Below are positions 10,301-20,487 of a stretch of 64,000 bases of DNA, in pieces. Below the pieces are notes generated by a model. It searched no databases and was not told where the DNA came from. It saw nothing but the letters and a program-made list of their open reading frames with translations. The position numbers and the translations under genes were made by a program. This DNA is from Oscarella lobularis (Eukaryota > Porifera > Homoscleromorpha > Homosclerophorida > Oscarellidae). Position 1 is the stretch's first letter; every line of letters begins with the position of its first letter. Location of the stretch: the NCBI RefSeq assembly GCF_947507565.1, contig NC_089190.1:930001-994000 (forward strand), given 5' to 3'.

Positions 10301-13300
10301 ATGCAGTCAGAATAGCTACAGTATAATGCACTTGTGCTCACTACGACAACAGCTGTAGTTTGGTGGTGGCTCATCGCTTTTACATGTAGGACCTACATTT
10401 CTCCAATTAGTCTCAAGCTGTAGCCCGGCAGCCTAAATATAATCTAAAAAACCAAACAATACTATTGAGACAAATTTTCTTACTTTGTAGAAGCCCGAGG
10501 CTGAAACGAATTTGCATTCTCTGAATGCGACTGAGATACAAACACTTTTATAGCAATCTGACTCCGGACAGCGATGCCGAACCGAACTAACGGAACGCTT
10601 GCGTTTGCATCCATACTGAGGACAGTAGCAAATTATGCGGTAACTACAATCAAAAGATTCGCGAGGCAAATTAATCAAAGACGAGCCAAAGAGAGCCGCT
10701 TCTGCTTGAACCTAAACGACGCTAGTTTAATTCAATATGACATAATTTAAAATAGATATTCTTTGCACTTGTTGTGCTGTGAGTTGGGTTTTAGCCTGCT
10801 GAAGGTAGACGCTTTGGTCGACGGACACAAGACCGACGTAAGACCCACGAGCAGCTTCAATTTGCAGACTCGCGTTCTCCCCAGGCTTGACTTGATTCCG
10901 GTTGAATTTCAATGACAGCTACAAGCAGACAATTCATTATAAAAGAGACAATATCTGGAACGAACTTGATGCCGGGAATTCGCCGTGACAGGTAAGTTGA
11001 GATTTACAGCTGACAATGTTTTCTGACCAACGACAATTGTCACTTGAGGAATCATCGTCGACGTCACTCGATATCGAAACGAGCAATGATATTTAAATGG
11101 CCGTGCCAGTCCTTTGGTATCACATATCTCATCCGATACGTTAGTGGCATTGATGTCAATAGAATTTGGTAAGCATGACAACGTATTTAGAACGGTTCCT
11201 TTGCTAAGAACCTATAAACAATTTTGCTTATACCAGTTTACGTGTTTTGTGAGCTTACAATAGCGCTGCCTTTGCCCGAGTGAGTAAAATACGCATCGAA
11301 CACGTGTACTTCGTCTACTGTCAATACATTCATAGAGTTAAAAACTACAGCTCCTCCCGGCGAAAAGATCACGGCGCTCTCGCCGCTACGTGCAAAAACC
11401 CGGCTATAACTCACACCCTCAGCCTGGTAAAAATGCCTTAGAAACGGAAATAATCAGTTCTTTTTAGACCTTACGGTGCACGAAATTGAAAGGGCACTAC
11501 ACGGAGCGCAAAATTCGATAAGAGCTGTGCCATTGTCGTCAGTCGTCAGTTCAGTCGTGTAAATCTGTTCTTTGTCAGGACCACATTTATTTTCTTTCTT
11601 TAGCAGTGCATTACAAGTGAATTTCACTCTTGCCCCACTGTAAGGTTTTCCCGAAACGATGCTCGTTATCACCTGAAAATAAACTCCGGACTTATATAAA
11701 TAATGGCAGGGTGAATTGACCTCACGGTATATCGCGTTTTGCGACAGGGAAAGAAAGCGTCAAAATCCAATTGTACTATCTGAATTTGGTAGGGATTGCT
11801 CCGAATAGGAATTTTCAAAATTCCTTCACAGGCTACTTCGTCTCCCGACGTCGGATCCGTCACGTTCGCTTCAAGGCGAACTGCGCCGGAGCACGTAACA
11901 GAGCTCATACATGGTGTACGAACGCAAACGGTTTTCTCACCATGAATCTAAAGTTGATGTCTGTCAATTAGTTGTATGAAATGCATGCATGCTGTTCACC
12001 ATACCGAATCTAAAACGACTTCCCTTTTTGCGTTCCAACACTGACGACCAGTCTGCGCTATCGTTCCCGGAACAATCGTTGCCGTGGCTGAAACGGTTCC
12101 TTTCACCTTTTGTCCATATGTGTATCTAGATTGGCAAATGGCAATACAGTACATGAAATCGTTTGGTTTGGAGAAGAGTCTCACGTCGCACTGATGGTGT
12201 AGCAAACTTCATGCCTAGAAGGAATACATGACAACTGATCATCTTTGGGGTAAATAGTGCACGAAAATTTAGGCAAAACTACGAAAAACAATGACGAATC
12301 GTATGCAGTCCATATATCTTTAGCCTAACCGTATTCCTTGACTTCGACTGAAAAACATTTCTCTAGCGTTTGAATCACACCCTGATGACTCGTAGAAGCA
12401 TCATTGCTCAAAGAAAAGTAGCCTTCTTACATTGAGCGATGCGCACACGAAGTATTTTCCAAGCACCGGTTCGCTAGAAAGCGGAAAGTTGAATCGCGCA
12501 ACGCCTATAATCATCGCCCAGTCACTTGTCTATGTATAACAAAAGCAATTTACCTGAATGGAGAGTAAGGTTCTTGAGGGATGTCATCAAAGCATTTTTA
12601 GGATTCTAAAAATCCCTCAAGGCTTGTTCTCATACCAGAATTACGTTATCCGGCTTACTCGAACTCGAACCGTCACTTTTCCCTGAGTTGCGGTCAAACG
12701 CGAAGCAGTCAAGACGATGACTCGGCCAAGAACTAAACACAAATGTCGTCGTTGCTCTCCGACAAGATGATCTTACTAGTCTGTCCCGGTTGATAAACAG
12801 GTTTATCCGTCTGAATCATAACTATTCGGTTACTTGATCGAATGCGGAAGCTACTCCTAAAATTTCTCATTGCCCCCTGCTTTGACGTCATTCTGACGTC
12901 AATCCGATGCCTTCCCGGGAGAGTCGAATCCGAAAGCTTAGGAAACAATAACTGCTCGGTCATGCACAAGTTCTTTCTACCTTCGCAAAAAAGGTGGCGG
13001 ACTGGCGTCTGGTCAAATTGCGACTCATAACGCCAATCAGGCTCTGACCCGTTTCTCCGTCTTTGACATTAAGAGTAATGTAAAGTGGAAATGGATTGAT
13101 TCGATTTCCGTCTTTGTCAGTCCTCATTTTCCGAGGGCCTTTCTCTGCGTAAATCGTCACGGCAAACGTCTCTCCAACAAAGACGGCACGCTGGACAACG
13201 ATGCGATATCGATAGGAAAGACCAGCCTCCGCTTCAGATCTTAGAAAAGATCCTCAGTAAAGAATTTGAGGTTTATCGATCTAGCTAGACTTACGACGGA

Positions 13301-13416
13301 CGGGTACCGAAAAACAGTTTGTGTGCCGGTGGGGGATGCATATTAACTTGAGATGCGACAAAAGCGACGAGAAGAGACGGGCCCATAAGTCTTGTCATCA
13401 TGGTAACCCACTTCAT
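7365..13416 (-). CDS. Thioester-containing protein of the alpha-2-macroglobulin/CD109/complement family
   Basis: A multi-exon minus gene. ATG 13416 (MKWVTMM) starts a hydrophobic leader ([15 protein letters not shown]), so the product is probably secreted. Family marks in order: [12 protein letters not shown] (about 12780-12815, MG2 region), [16 protein letters not shown] (about 10785-10835), [18 protein letters not shown] (about 9905-9955, MG6), thioester motif GCGEQN at 9214-9231, TED strands [14 protein letters not shown] and [16 protein letters not shown] (8250-8760), and the receptor-binding end [17 protein letters not shown] (about 7410-7470), stop 7365-7367. The intact Cys-Gly-Glu-Gln implies a functional internal thioester able to bind targets covalently or trap proteases. 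There is no anaphylatoxin or C345C/NTR tail, so this is A2M/CD109/TEP-like rather than C3. No C-terminal hydrophobic anchor is seen. A broken duplicate of its 5' end lies at 28284-28695. Confidence 0.9.
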
Positions 13417-13689
13417 TATTGCTCCGACGTCCACGGCACGGACGAGCAACTGTGCCCCTCGATCATGTGACCGTTCTAATTTCGAAGATGCCTGTACGGA
13501 CCAGATTGAGCAGACGGGCGGAAGCATTTAGAACAGTGCTTCTTGGATAGAAGAAGGGCTATTCCTTTCTATTCCCACGCCCATCTTGCCTTAACCCCCG
13601 TCGATATTCTGCCAACCAACAAGTCGTGCGTCTCGATCAGGCATCACCGTCGTTCCAGAGTTTTGGTGCGGGCTCTTTTATATCCCTAA
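13417..13689. promoter_or_regulatory. 5' flank of the thioester gene, duplicated elsewhere
   Basis: About 240 bp of this flank recur at 28450-28695 with small gaps, including the block around ATTCCTTTCTATTCCCACGC. An ATG at 13527 is in frame with the gene, but the signal peptide begins at 13416, so 13417-13527 is more likely 5' UTR. The right end (13671-13689) borders the LTR element and belongs to a repeat also found at 48124-48142. Confidence 0.45.
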
Positions 13690-13803
13690 TGTGCTATTGT
13701 GATACCAAGTGACTGTATTTGTGTATGTAGCGTGTATATATGCGTGCAGTATGTGACGTCATGCATAGCGTGCTGTCCTTAGACTATAGAGTCTTACACC
13801 ACA
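13690..13803 (-). repeat. 3' LTR of the retrotransposon
   Basis: A 114-bp repeat identical to 17811-17924, terminating TG...CA. It is preceded by CCTAA, one half of the target duplication. It holds a TATATATG stretch and a TGACGTCA palindrome (CRE-like) that may act in transcription. Confidence 0.96.
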
Positions 13804-13816
13804 TCCTTCTTTCCCA
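13804..13816 (-). other. Polypurine tract for plus-strand priming
   Basis: On the minus strand the bases just before the 3' LTR read GGGAAAGAAGGA, an all-purine run in the expected place. Confidence 0.75.
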
Positions 13817-13836
13817 GAACACAACAACTGGAACAA

Positions 13837-16800
13837 CTACTGGAAACGAGCTGGGAGAACAATGCGGCGTCCGCTGCGAGAAGTGGTTGCTGCAGGCGGA
13901 TTTGGAGTAGCTTCCGGCGATGATGGCGGTTCGTCTTCTTCATCAAAGACGTCGTCGGGGGCAGCATTCATCGTGACGAGGTAGCGACGATTTCGTCGAA
14001 ACTCTCCACTTCTCGAGGCCACCACGTATGACCTGGGCGCGTCGTGTAGCTTGATAACGCGGCCATATTCTTCACGGTCTTTAATCCACACCGTGTCTCC
14101 CTCTCTCAGGGAAGGAAGCTCTTTTGCACGGTGGCGGTCATCGTGGATCTCCTTCGACCGAGCGCGTGCTTGCTGGTCGAACTGGCGGATCTGGTCGATC
14201 GGCGGCGTAGCCGGAACCAGAGAAGACTCCGATAGAGGAATAGTTGTCCTGATGCGTCGTCCCATTAAAATTTCTGCAGGCGAGAGGCCGTTAGCGAGAG
14301 GAGACGAGCGGTAGACCATCAGGGCGAGATTGGGGTCAGATGACTTGGAAAGGAGGCTTTTGACGGTTTTGACCATCCTTTCCGCTTCCCCATTGCTCTG
14401 TGGGTGATTGGGGCTGCTCGTGATATGAGCGAAACCGTATTCTTTAGCAAAGGCAGAAAATTGCGTTGAACTGTATTGCGGTCCGTTGTCGGAACGCAGG
14501 ATCTTTGGGATTCCATGCCGAGCGAAGATGGATTTGAGGCGAGAGATGACTGTCGAGGACGACGTTTCCGGCAGTTGAGCGATTTCCGGAAAACGTGAAA
14601 GATAGTCCACGACGAGGAGATAATGTGCTCCGTTCCATTCGAATAGATCGCTACCCAAAACCTCCCATGGAAGATTGGGGGCGCCGGACGGAAGAAGCGG
14701 CTCGGGCGCAACCGGACGTAGAGGGCGGCAGACAGAACACTCGTTGACGAGCGAGGCGAGCTGAGTGCTGAGACCCGGCCACCAAACTGAAGTTGCCGCG
14801 CGAGCTCGACATTTGACGATGCCTTGATGTCCGGCGTGAAGCCGTGCGAGCGTGTCCTGGCGTAAAGCTCGAGGAATATAGAGACGTTGGCCTCGAAGTA
14901 AGAGACCGTCGGAAACAGTGAGTTCCGCAGCGACAGAGTGGCATATTTTCTGGTCGCCTTTGAGTGTGCGAGGGGCGGGCCATCCTTTAGAGCAGAATGT
15001 CATGATTGCTTGACACTCTTCGTCAGCAGCCTGGGCGTCGCGTAATTCTTTGAGGCGAACGTCCGATATTGGAAGCGAAGCAAGAACGTCCACTTGGTAC
15101 AGATCAGCCTCGATTTCTAGCGAAGCAAGCGAATCGTCAGCTTCCGCCGATGACTCCGGAAGAGGAGCACGCGAAAGCGTGTCGGGCGTGAACATTTCTG
15201 CACCAGGACAGTGTGAAATAGTAAAGCTGAATCGGCGTAAACGAAGTCGAAATCGTTGGACGCGAGGCGGTAAGTCTTCGAGACGTTTAACCGGGCTGAG
15301 TAGCGAGACGAGCGGTTTATGATCCGTAACCGCGTGAAAGTCCATTCCCAGCAGATAATCGCTGAAACGGTCGCATGCCCAGCAGAGAGCGTATGCCTCC
15401 TTTTCTATCTGAGCATAGCGTTGTTGCGTCGGAGTAAGCGACTTTGAGACGTAAGAAACAGGGCGGAATGAATCGTCGTCTTGTTTCTGTAGCAGGACAG
15501 CGCCGAGACCGAATGATGAGGCATCTGCGGTCACGACTGTCTGACGGTGTGGCGAATAGTGAGCGAGTAGATCCGTAGAAGTGAGATCCGATTTTAGCTT
15601 TTTGAAAGCGTCGGCCTGACGTTTGTCCCATTTCCACGGAGTGCCTTTAGCGAGGAGCGAGCGAAGCGGCTCCGTTGTGTTTGAGAGATGCGGAATGAAT
15701 TTCCCAAACTGGTTCACCATGCCAAGAAACGAACGAAGCTCAGGAAGATTGCGCGGCGGAGCCATTTCCGTGACTGCTTTGACCTTGTCGGGATCGGGAC
15801 GGACACCCGAGCGATCGATGATTTGTCCGAGGTACTTCAAGGACGAAACGGAGAAGACACACTTATCGTAATTTAGTGTGATGCCGATGTCCTGAAGACG
15901 CGTAAGGACTGCGCGAAGACGAGTGTCGTGTTCCTCCTGAGTTGATCCGTAAATCAGAATATCGTCCATGAGGCATAACGTTCCAGCCAACCCAGCAAGA
16001 CATTCTGACATCTTTTTCTGAAAATATTCTGGGGCCGATGAAATGCCAAACGGAAGGCGGTGATAACGGTAGCGACCAAAGGGCGTCATGAACGTTGTGA
16101 GCAGAGACGATTCGGCAGCCAAGATAATTTGCCAAAACCCACTGTTTGCGTCGAGTTTGCTGAAAACAGCGGCATTCTCGGCGATCTGAGCGAGGATGTG
16201 ATCCACCGCGGGCAGCATGTGGCGTTCCCGTTTCACACTAGCATTGAGCTGAACGAAATCCGCGCAAATTCGCACCTTTGAGCGGGATTTTGGAACCACT
16301 ACCATTCCTGCACACCATTCGGTAGGCTGATCGACTTTAGAGACAACCCCAAGTCGTTCCATACGCTCCAGCTCTTCTTTAACCGCTGGGAGACGAGGGA
16401 CTGCAACGCGACGAGGGGCAGCAATCGAGAATGGGCGGGCGTTATCTTTGAGTTGGATTGTGTACTGGCCAGGAAACTTGCCTAGTCCAGTAAAAAGCTT
16501 GGGAAAGGCGAGGCGAACTTGCTGAGTCGAATCAAGCGTGTCGATCCGTTGAATCAGCTGCAGAGACGTGCTCGCGTTGCGAGAAAGAAGTGGCGTGTGC
16601 AAGTCCTTGATCACGTAGATGTTTTCCTCCGGAAGTGAGGGACATCCCTCTATACGGGACAGCGAGGACCGAAACATGCCTATGATAGAGAGATTTGCAC
16701 CCGAAGCGGTTCGAAGTTTCGTCGTTGGCTGCGTGAGAGGAGTGCGAAATGCCATTCGATAAAGAGATTCCGGAATGGCGGTGGCGTCGGCGCCAGAATC

Positions 16801-17784
16801 GATCTTGAAGACGACCGGAACTACGCCCACGCGCAGAGGCACTAACCACGGTCGATCCGGGGAATTTTCGGTGACGTCAAGATGTAGGGCACCGAGAAAC
16901 ACAGCCGCGTCGTCCGATTCGGCGACTTCGTTGAGCGCACGCGATTTAGGATCGTCGCGTCGCACGGGCGCGCTACGACAGACGCGGGCGTAGTGTCCGT
17001 GTTTTCGACAGATTCCGCATTCTGCGTTCGCGGCGGGGCAATTGGCGCGAGGATGCGTCGCGTTGGCTCCGCACCAACCACAGGACTTCGTCGACGCGGC
17101 GCGAGACGATTTCGATTTGTCGCTAGGCGCGACGGGCGTCGTTTTCGGCGGCTTCGATTGACGGGGGCGTGACGTTCCCACGCGTGAAGACGGCGTGGCG
17201 CGTGAAGTAGCCACCGCGTCGAGAGCAGCTGCAGCTGGCGGGATCGACGCTTGAGCGCGGACGACGGGCTGATGTCCGTGGATGTCTTCATTTTGGCGGA
17301 CTTGGGTGATGACCCTTTCGAGGGTGAGGTCCGCTTGAAGTTGGAGTTTTCGCGAGAGCTCGTGGTCGCGAATTCCCACGACAATTCGGTCGCGGATGAG
17401 GTCTTCGCGTAAGTCGTCGTACGCGCAGTGCTCGGCGAGCGTGAAAAGAGCCGTGATGAAGGCCTCCGCTTTTTCGCCTTCGCGCTGGACTCGCTGATTG
17501 AAGACCGCTCGTTCATAGATGACGTTCCGCTGCCGGACGAAGTGATTCTGGAACTTCTGTTTCACAGTGTCGTACTTGTCGGCGTTCGCTGCTGTCAGAT
17601 TGAACGATTTGAATATCTCCTCCGCCTTTCTGCCGAGATGAAAGAGGAGCGTGTTGACTTGGACCTTTTCCCCCTTTTTATCGAGGCCCGAGGCGATTCG
17701 GAACCGTTCGAAATGGTCGATCCATAGGGGCCATTCTTTTGCGCCGTTGCGCATGTCGAAACGTTCGGGGTGAAGAGATTGCAT
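13837..17784 (-). CDS. Gag-Pol polyprotein of the Ty3/gypsy element
   Basis: One ORF of 1,315 residues with no frameshift between gag and pol; ATG at 17784 (MQSLHPERF). Domains in order: gag capsid-like region (about 1-190); two Cys/His clusters of nucleocapsid type (CGWCGANATHPRANC and CGICRKHGHYARVC, about 235-270); retropepsin with VFKIDSGADATAIP (about 330); reverse transcriptase with FSKLDANSGFWQI and the metal-binding LMDDILIYG (about 560-630); RNase H (VTADASSFGLGAVLLQ, about 750); integrase with an HHCC zinc module (HAGHQGIVKC...CSVC, about 960-1010) and a DDE core (LVVDYLSRFPE, SDNGPQYSS, SNGEAERMVKTVKSLL, about 1050-1150). The tail is Pro/Ser-rich, with no obvious chromodomain. All catalytic motifs look intact. 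Confidence 0.97.
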   Translation of the reverse strand: MQSLHPERFDMRNGAKEWPLWIDHFERFRIASGLDKKGEKVQVNTLLFHLGRKAEEIFKSFNLTAANADKYDTVKQKFQNHFVRQRNVIYERAVFNQRVQREGEKAEAFITALFTLAEHCAYDDLREDLIRDRIVVGIRDHELSRKLQLQADLTLERVITQVRQNEDIHGHQPVVRAQASIPPAAAALDAVATSRATPSSRVGTSRPRQSKPPKTTPVAPSDKSKSSRAASTKSCGWCGANATHPRANCPAANAECGICRKHGHYARVCRSAPVRRDDPKSRALNEVAESDDAAVFLGALHLDVTENSPDRPWLVPLRVGVVPVVFKIDSGADATAIPESLYRMAFRTPLTQPTTKLRTASGANLSIIGMFRSSLSRIEGCPSLPEENIYVIKDLHTPLLSRNASTSLQLIQRIDTLDSTQQVRLAFPKLFTGLGKFPGQYTIQLKDNARPFSIAAPRRVAVPRLPAVKEELERMERLGVVSKVDQPTEWCAGMVVVPKSRSKVRICADFVQLNASVKRERHMLPAVDHILAQIAENAAVFSKLDANSGFWQIILAAESSLLTTFMTPFGRYRYHRLPFGISSAPEYFQKKMSECLAGLAGTLCLMDDILIYGSTQEEHDTRLRAVLTRLQDIGITLNYDKCVFSVSSLKYLGQIIDRSGVRPDPDKVKAVTEMAPPRNLPELRSFLGMVNQFGKFIPHLSNTTEPLRSLLAKGTPWKWDKRQADAFKKLKSDLTSTDLLAHYSPHRQTVVTADASSFGLGAVLLQKQDDDSFRPVSYVSKSLTPTQQRYAQIEKEAYALCWACDRFSDYLLGMDFHAVTDHKPLVSLLSPVKRLEDLPPRVQRFRLRLRRFSFTISHCPGAEMFTPDTLSRAPLPESSAEADDSLASLEIEADLYQVDVLASLPISDVRLKELRDAQAADEECQAIMTFCSKGWPAPRTLKGDQKICHSVAAELTVSDGLLLRGQRLYIPRALRQDTLARLHAGHQGIVKCRARAATSVWWPGLSTQLASLVNECSVCRPLRPVAPEPLLPSGAPNLPWEVLGSDLFEWNGAHYLLVVDYLSRFPEIAQLPETSSSTVISRLKSIFARHGIPKILRSDNGPQYSSTQFSAFAKEYGFAHITSSPNHPQSNGEAERMVKTVKSLLSKSSDPNLALMVYRSSPLANGLSPAEILMGRRIRTTIPLSESSLVPATPPIDQIRQFDQQARARSKEIHDDRHRAKELPSLREGDTVWIKDREEYGRVIKLHDAPRSYVVASRSGEFRRNRRYLVTMNAAPDDVFDEEDEPPSSPEATPNPPAATTSRSGRRIVLPARFQ

Positions 17785-17792
17785 TACGATCG

Positions 17793-17810
17793 AATCCTAG
17801 ACTGTCACCA
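17793..17810 (-). other. Primer-binding site of the LTR element
   Basis: Immediately inside the 5' LTR the minus strand reads TGGTGACAGTCTAGGATT. Its complement ends in CCA and looks like the T-arm and acceptor 3' end of a tRNA (CGAATCC...CACCA). The tRNA identity was not determined. Confidence 0.7.
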
Positions 17811-17924
17811 TGTGCTATTGTGATACCAAGTGACTGTATTTGTGTATGTAGCGTGTATATATGCGTGCAGTATGTGACGTCATGCATAGCGTGCTGTCCT
17901 TAGACTATAGAGTCTTACACCACA
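17811..17924 (-). repeat. 5' LTR of the retrotransposon
   Basis: 114 bp, identical to 13690-13803, followed on the plus strand by the second CCTAA target-site copy (17925-17929). Confidence 0.96.
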
Positions 17925-17929
17925 CCTAA

Positions 17930-18257
17930 CGTCATGATCCCACCAGTCCACTCGAACTGCTCCAGGGACCCTGGAACGGAACGGCCTAAAGCTAGCCGGG
18001 GTAGGCCTGCCCGCCAGCCGTCATACGGGAGAGAGGGAAGAGCCTGGGGACGAGGCTAGCGGAGAAGAGTCTAGACTCGTTCACCCACAGTGTAGGCGTA
18101 GATACAGTACTGTACAGTAGAAGAAATTCTTCCCTAAACTGGAATGCGCACTGCGCAGGCTGCTGCGGACTGCTGCGCACTGCGCACTCTTCAAAGCGCT
18201 CAAAAACTATGGGCGCTTATCAAGTGATTAAATGTGCCCATTCATGTAAGGATAAGT
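17930..18257. other. Spacer between LTR element and carboxypeptidase pseudogene
   Basis: No gene seen. 17930-17942 continues the repeat interrupted by the LTR insertion. A palindromic TACAGTACTGTA occurs near 18103-18115. Duplication with 48891 onward begins at about 18078. Confidence 0.6.
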
Positions 18258-19608
18258 CTACAGTGGTACATTTGCCAAAAACCGCTGAAACATGGCGAGG
18301 GACTCCATTGGTTTATAAAGCGGCACCTGATGACCGGCGCCTCGTAGAGTGGCAAAAGTAAATCCATTTGCCTTGTACTCGGTAACATATCCCACTGGCC
18401 GACCATTGACATCCCACGGCCTCCAACCGACGCCAAAATCGTAGCCTAATCCGCTTGTCCACTCCTCAGACCCGGTGTACGGCACGCACGCATCAACGTC
18501 ACCACTGTAGATCAGCACCCGGTACTTAGCAATAAGATCGGGATAAACACCAAGCAGCGAATCCACATTGCCCGTGTAGTTGAGTTTGGCACAAAATTTC
18601 CAGTCGCCCAACTCCGCTGCGCTCTCCACGTGAATAGCAGCGCGCACGTCAGGTTGGTTCATATATTTGAGCAAACCGCCGGGCGCACCACACTCAGTAA
18701 ATCCGAGGTCGCGTAGCCGTCGCACGTGCTCCGTGGCCGCCGTCCAAAATATGTCGCTGTCGCTCTGAATGCATGGCGCGTAAATATCGTACACGTTGAT
18801 GAAATTGGTTTTAACATCCACCGTCTCGAGCATCTCCTTACAGTAAACGCCGACTTCGTTCAACTTCAATCCGCACCGGTCTTGCAATTCGGAGAATATT
18901 CCCTCGCTGATGAGCCCGTGGCCGTAGACAAACTTTACCTTAATGGGAACTGATTGCTCGGCCTCGCCGCAGCCGCCAACTTTGTTTCCCACGCAGCCGT
19001 TTCCGACGAGGAGTCCCTTGAGATTGATGTTGCTCTCGCTCGTCCGGATAACCTCGGCTAGTGTCGGAATGTAGATTCCGGCGTAAGACTCGCCACTGAT
19101 ATAGAAGTCGTTCGTTGCGTACTCAGGATAAGCGGCGAAGAAATTGACGAGGAATCGGAAGTTGTCCTCTGCCGTCATTGTGTCGTTTGTAATGTAGTCG
19201 GCTTTGTTTGTTGAGAACGAGAAGCCCACGCCTGCTGGTGACTCGAGGAAGATCAAGGTCGCGTTTTGGTTCCATGTATACGGATTAGCTAACAGTTGGA
19301 CATCGCTCGTGCTTGTGTTCATTAGGATGGGGCCCATCTCCAAAAAGTAGCCGGCCATTGAGCTGCATCCAGGGCCACCAGTGAGCCAAAGTACTACCGG
19401 ATCGGTTGCCGGATTGCTCATGCTCTCCGACACCCAGTAGTGAAGAAAGCGGTAGTGCTTGGTGGCTGCGTCAACGGGCAGAGTATTGACGACTGGGCAG
19501 GGGTTGATCCCAGCCGGGCAGCGATTTCACTTCGTGTTCGGCAATGGCGCCGAATGTGAGATGGAATAGCGTTGCCATTGCTGCAAGGGTGCGAAGCAAA
19601 CAATGCAT
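18258..19608 (-). pseudogene. Serine carboxypeptidase (S10, cathepsin A type) pseudogene
   Basis: The original ATG is at 19606-19608. The first 46 codons (MHCLLRTLAAMATLFHLTFG...) match the intact copy at 49038-50396. Near 19480 the copy lacks 8 bases found in the intact copy (intact GGCAGATAGCCGCTGTATT, here GGCAGAGTATT). The frame then runs into TGA just after PSRQYSA. The remaining 390 or so codons stay open and keep GESYAG, GDVD and RGAGHQVP, so the break is recent. Translation from an internal Met would give a protein without signal peptide; the most economical reading is a pseudogene. Confidence 0.85.
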
Positions 19609-20231
19609 GCTTTCTCCTGGACATAGGATGTCACGTGATGAACAATCGCGTGACCCTGTATGTTGTTGACGTCACGGCCCGGGTAATAATAGGTCAATCG
19701 AGCTGTCATCTATTTCCTTGGAAATTGCAATGAATGATAGCCCCAAGCTGTTATCTCCCCTTGAAGGGTGGCAGCCACGCGGTCAGTTCGTTATGAGTGG
19801 TTGTTCAGGAAGAAAACGTGCTTGGTCGCTTGAGCTATTGGTGGTCACTTCAGTGCCGCTCTCAGTCTGTCGTTTTGTCATAGAAGTGTGAAGCCTTCAC
19901 ACCTTTTTTACGTCTTCGACTTCCACGTTAGGCTCCCCGTGCACGGATCGCGCAATCAGGCCTGAATGGACCATGACTTTCCGTCGTAGTCTAGAAGTTG
20001 TAGAGTACTAAGACAAAAGAGGTCATAGGAAGAAAATCGTCATAGATGGTAAACACTATATTTTAGACAAGGGAGGACCCTACTACAAATACGAACGCAA
20101 ACTGCCACACTATATGTACCGTGCGGACAGATGTAAAGGTGTTATACATAACTGACAGACGAGACGCTCGGACAATAATCAGAGACTAAATGGGACTCTG
20201 GATCCATCTATAGGAATTATGGGTTCTTACG
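19609..20231. other. 5' flank of the carboxypeptidase pseudogene (part of copy 1)
   Basis: No gene. It is homologous to 50397-51065. It contains GTCACGTGAT at 19630-19639, a near-perfect CLEAR-type E-box 22 bp from the former ATG. Confidence 0.6.
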
Positions 20232-20487
20232 CTAACAACAGCCGTTTCTCAGAAGCGCAAGCGCAATAAGACAAGCCGCAATGAGGACGACGTTGAGTTC
20301 CGCACTTCCTATACACAGACGCGTACTCAACCAATGTTAGTCTATATCAACTCACGTGTTACCTTCACCATTAGCATGAATTTTTACCACAGCTGTAGCC
20401 GTCCGAATAGGCGATCCGCCAAAACGGTGAAACTGTAGCTTGAACGTGACGAAAAATCTAACCAAGTCGTGATCACTCCCGATCCGG
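20232..20487 (-). pseudogene. Duplicated 3' end of the C1q/Ig/cadherin gene
   Basis: This matches 51066-51332. The last exon still encodes a hydrophobic tail ending LRNGCC with a stop at 20232-20234, and the preceding intron is kept. The cadherin exon fragment lacks 10 bases in the segment encoding FTVVATDGG of the intact gene, and similarity ends at about 20487. It has no 5' part, so it cannot make the parent protein. Confidence 0.8.

Larger units (their letters stand above)
13690..17924 (-). mobile_element. Complete Ty3/gypsy-type LTR retrotransposon
   Basis: The element is 4,235 bp with 114-bp LTRs that begin TGTGCTATTG and end CTTACACCACA on the plus strand. By eye they are identical. 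A 5-bp duplication CCTAA flanks it (13685-13689 and 17925-17929). It carries one uninterrupted gag-pol ORF, a primer-binding site next to the 5' LTR (17793-17810) and a polypurine tract next to the 3' LTR (13804-13816). Identical LTRs and an open ORF imply very recent insertion. The empty paralogous site is at 48124-48155. Confidence 0.97.
18078..20487. repeat. Segmental duplication, copy 1 (decayed); partner of 48891-51332
   Basis: From ACCCACAGTGTAGGCGTAGAT onward this block is nearly identical to 48891-51332. It covers the S10 carboxypeptidase, its 5' flank (19609-20231) and the last two exons of the cadherin gene. Both copies lie in the same orientation. In this copy the carboxypeptidase and the cadherin piece both carry frame-disrupting deletions. 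Confidence 0.9.

Noticed and set aside
7365-13416. Identity as complement C3
   Set aside because: The thioester is present, but I see no anaphylatoxin Cys cluster and no C-terminal NTR/C345C domain; the protein stops right after the receptor-binding domain.
13837-17784. Several plus-strand and alternate-frame ORFs of 60-220 codons inside the LTR element
   Set aside because: All overlap the intact gag-pol frame and have no domain resemblance.
18258-19433. Second functional carboxypeptidase
   Set aside because: The long open frame starts only after an 8-bp deletion; reading from the true ATG reaches a stop after about 46 codons and the signal peptide is lost from the long frame.
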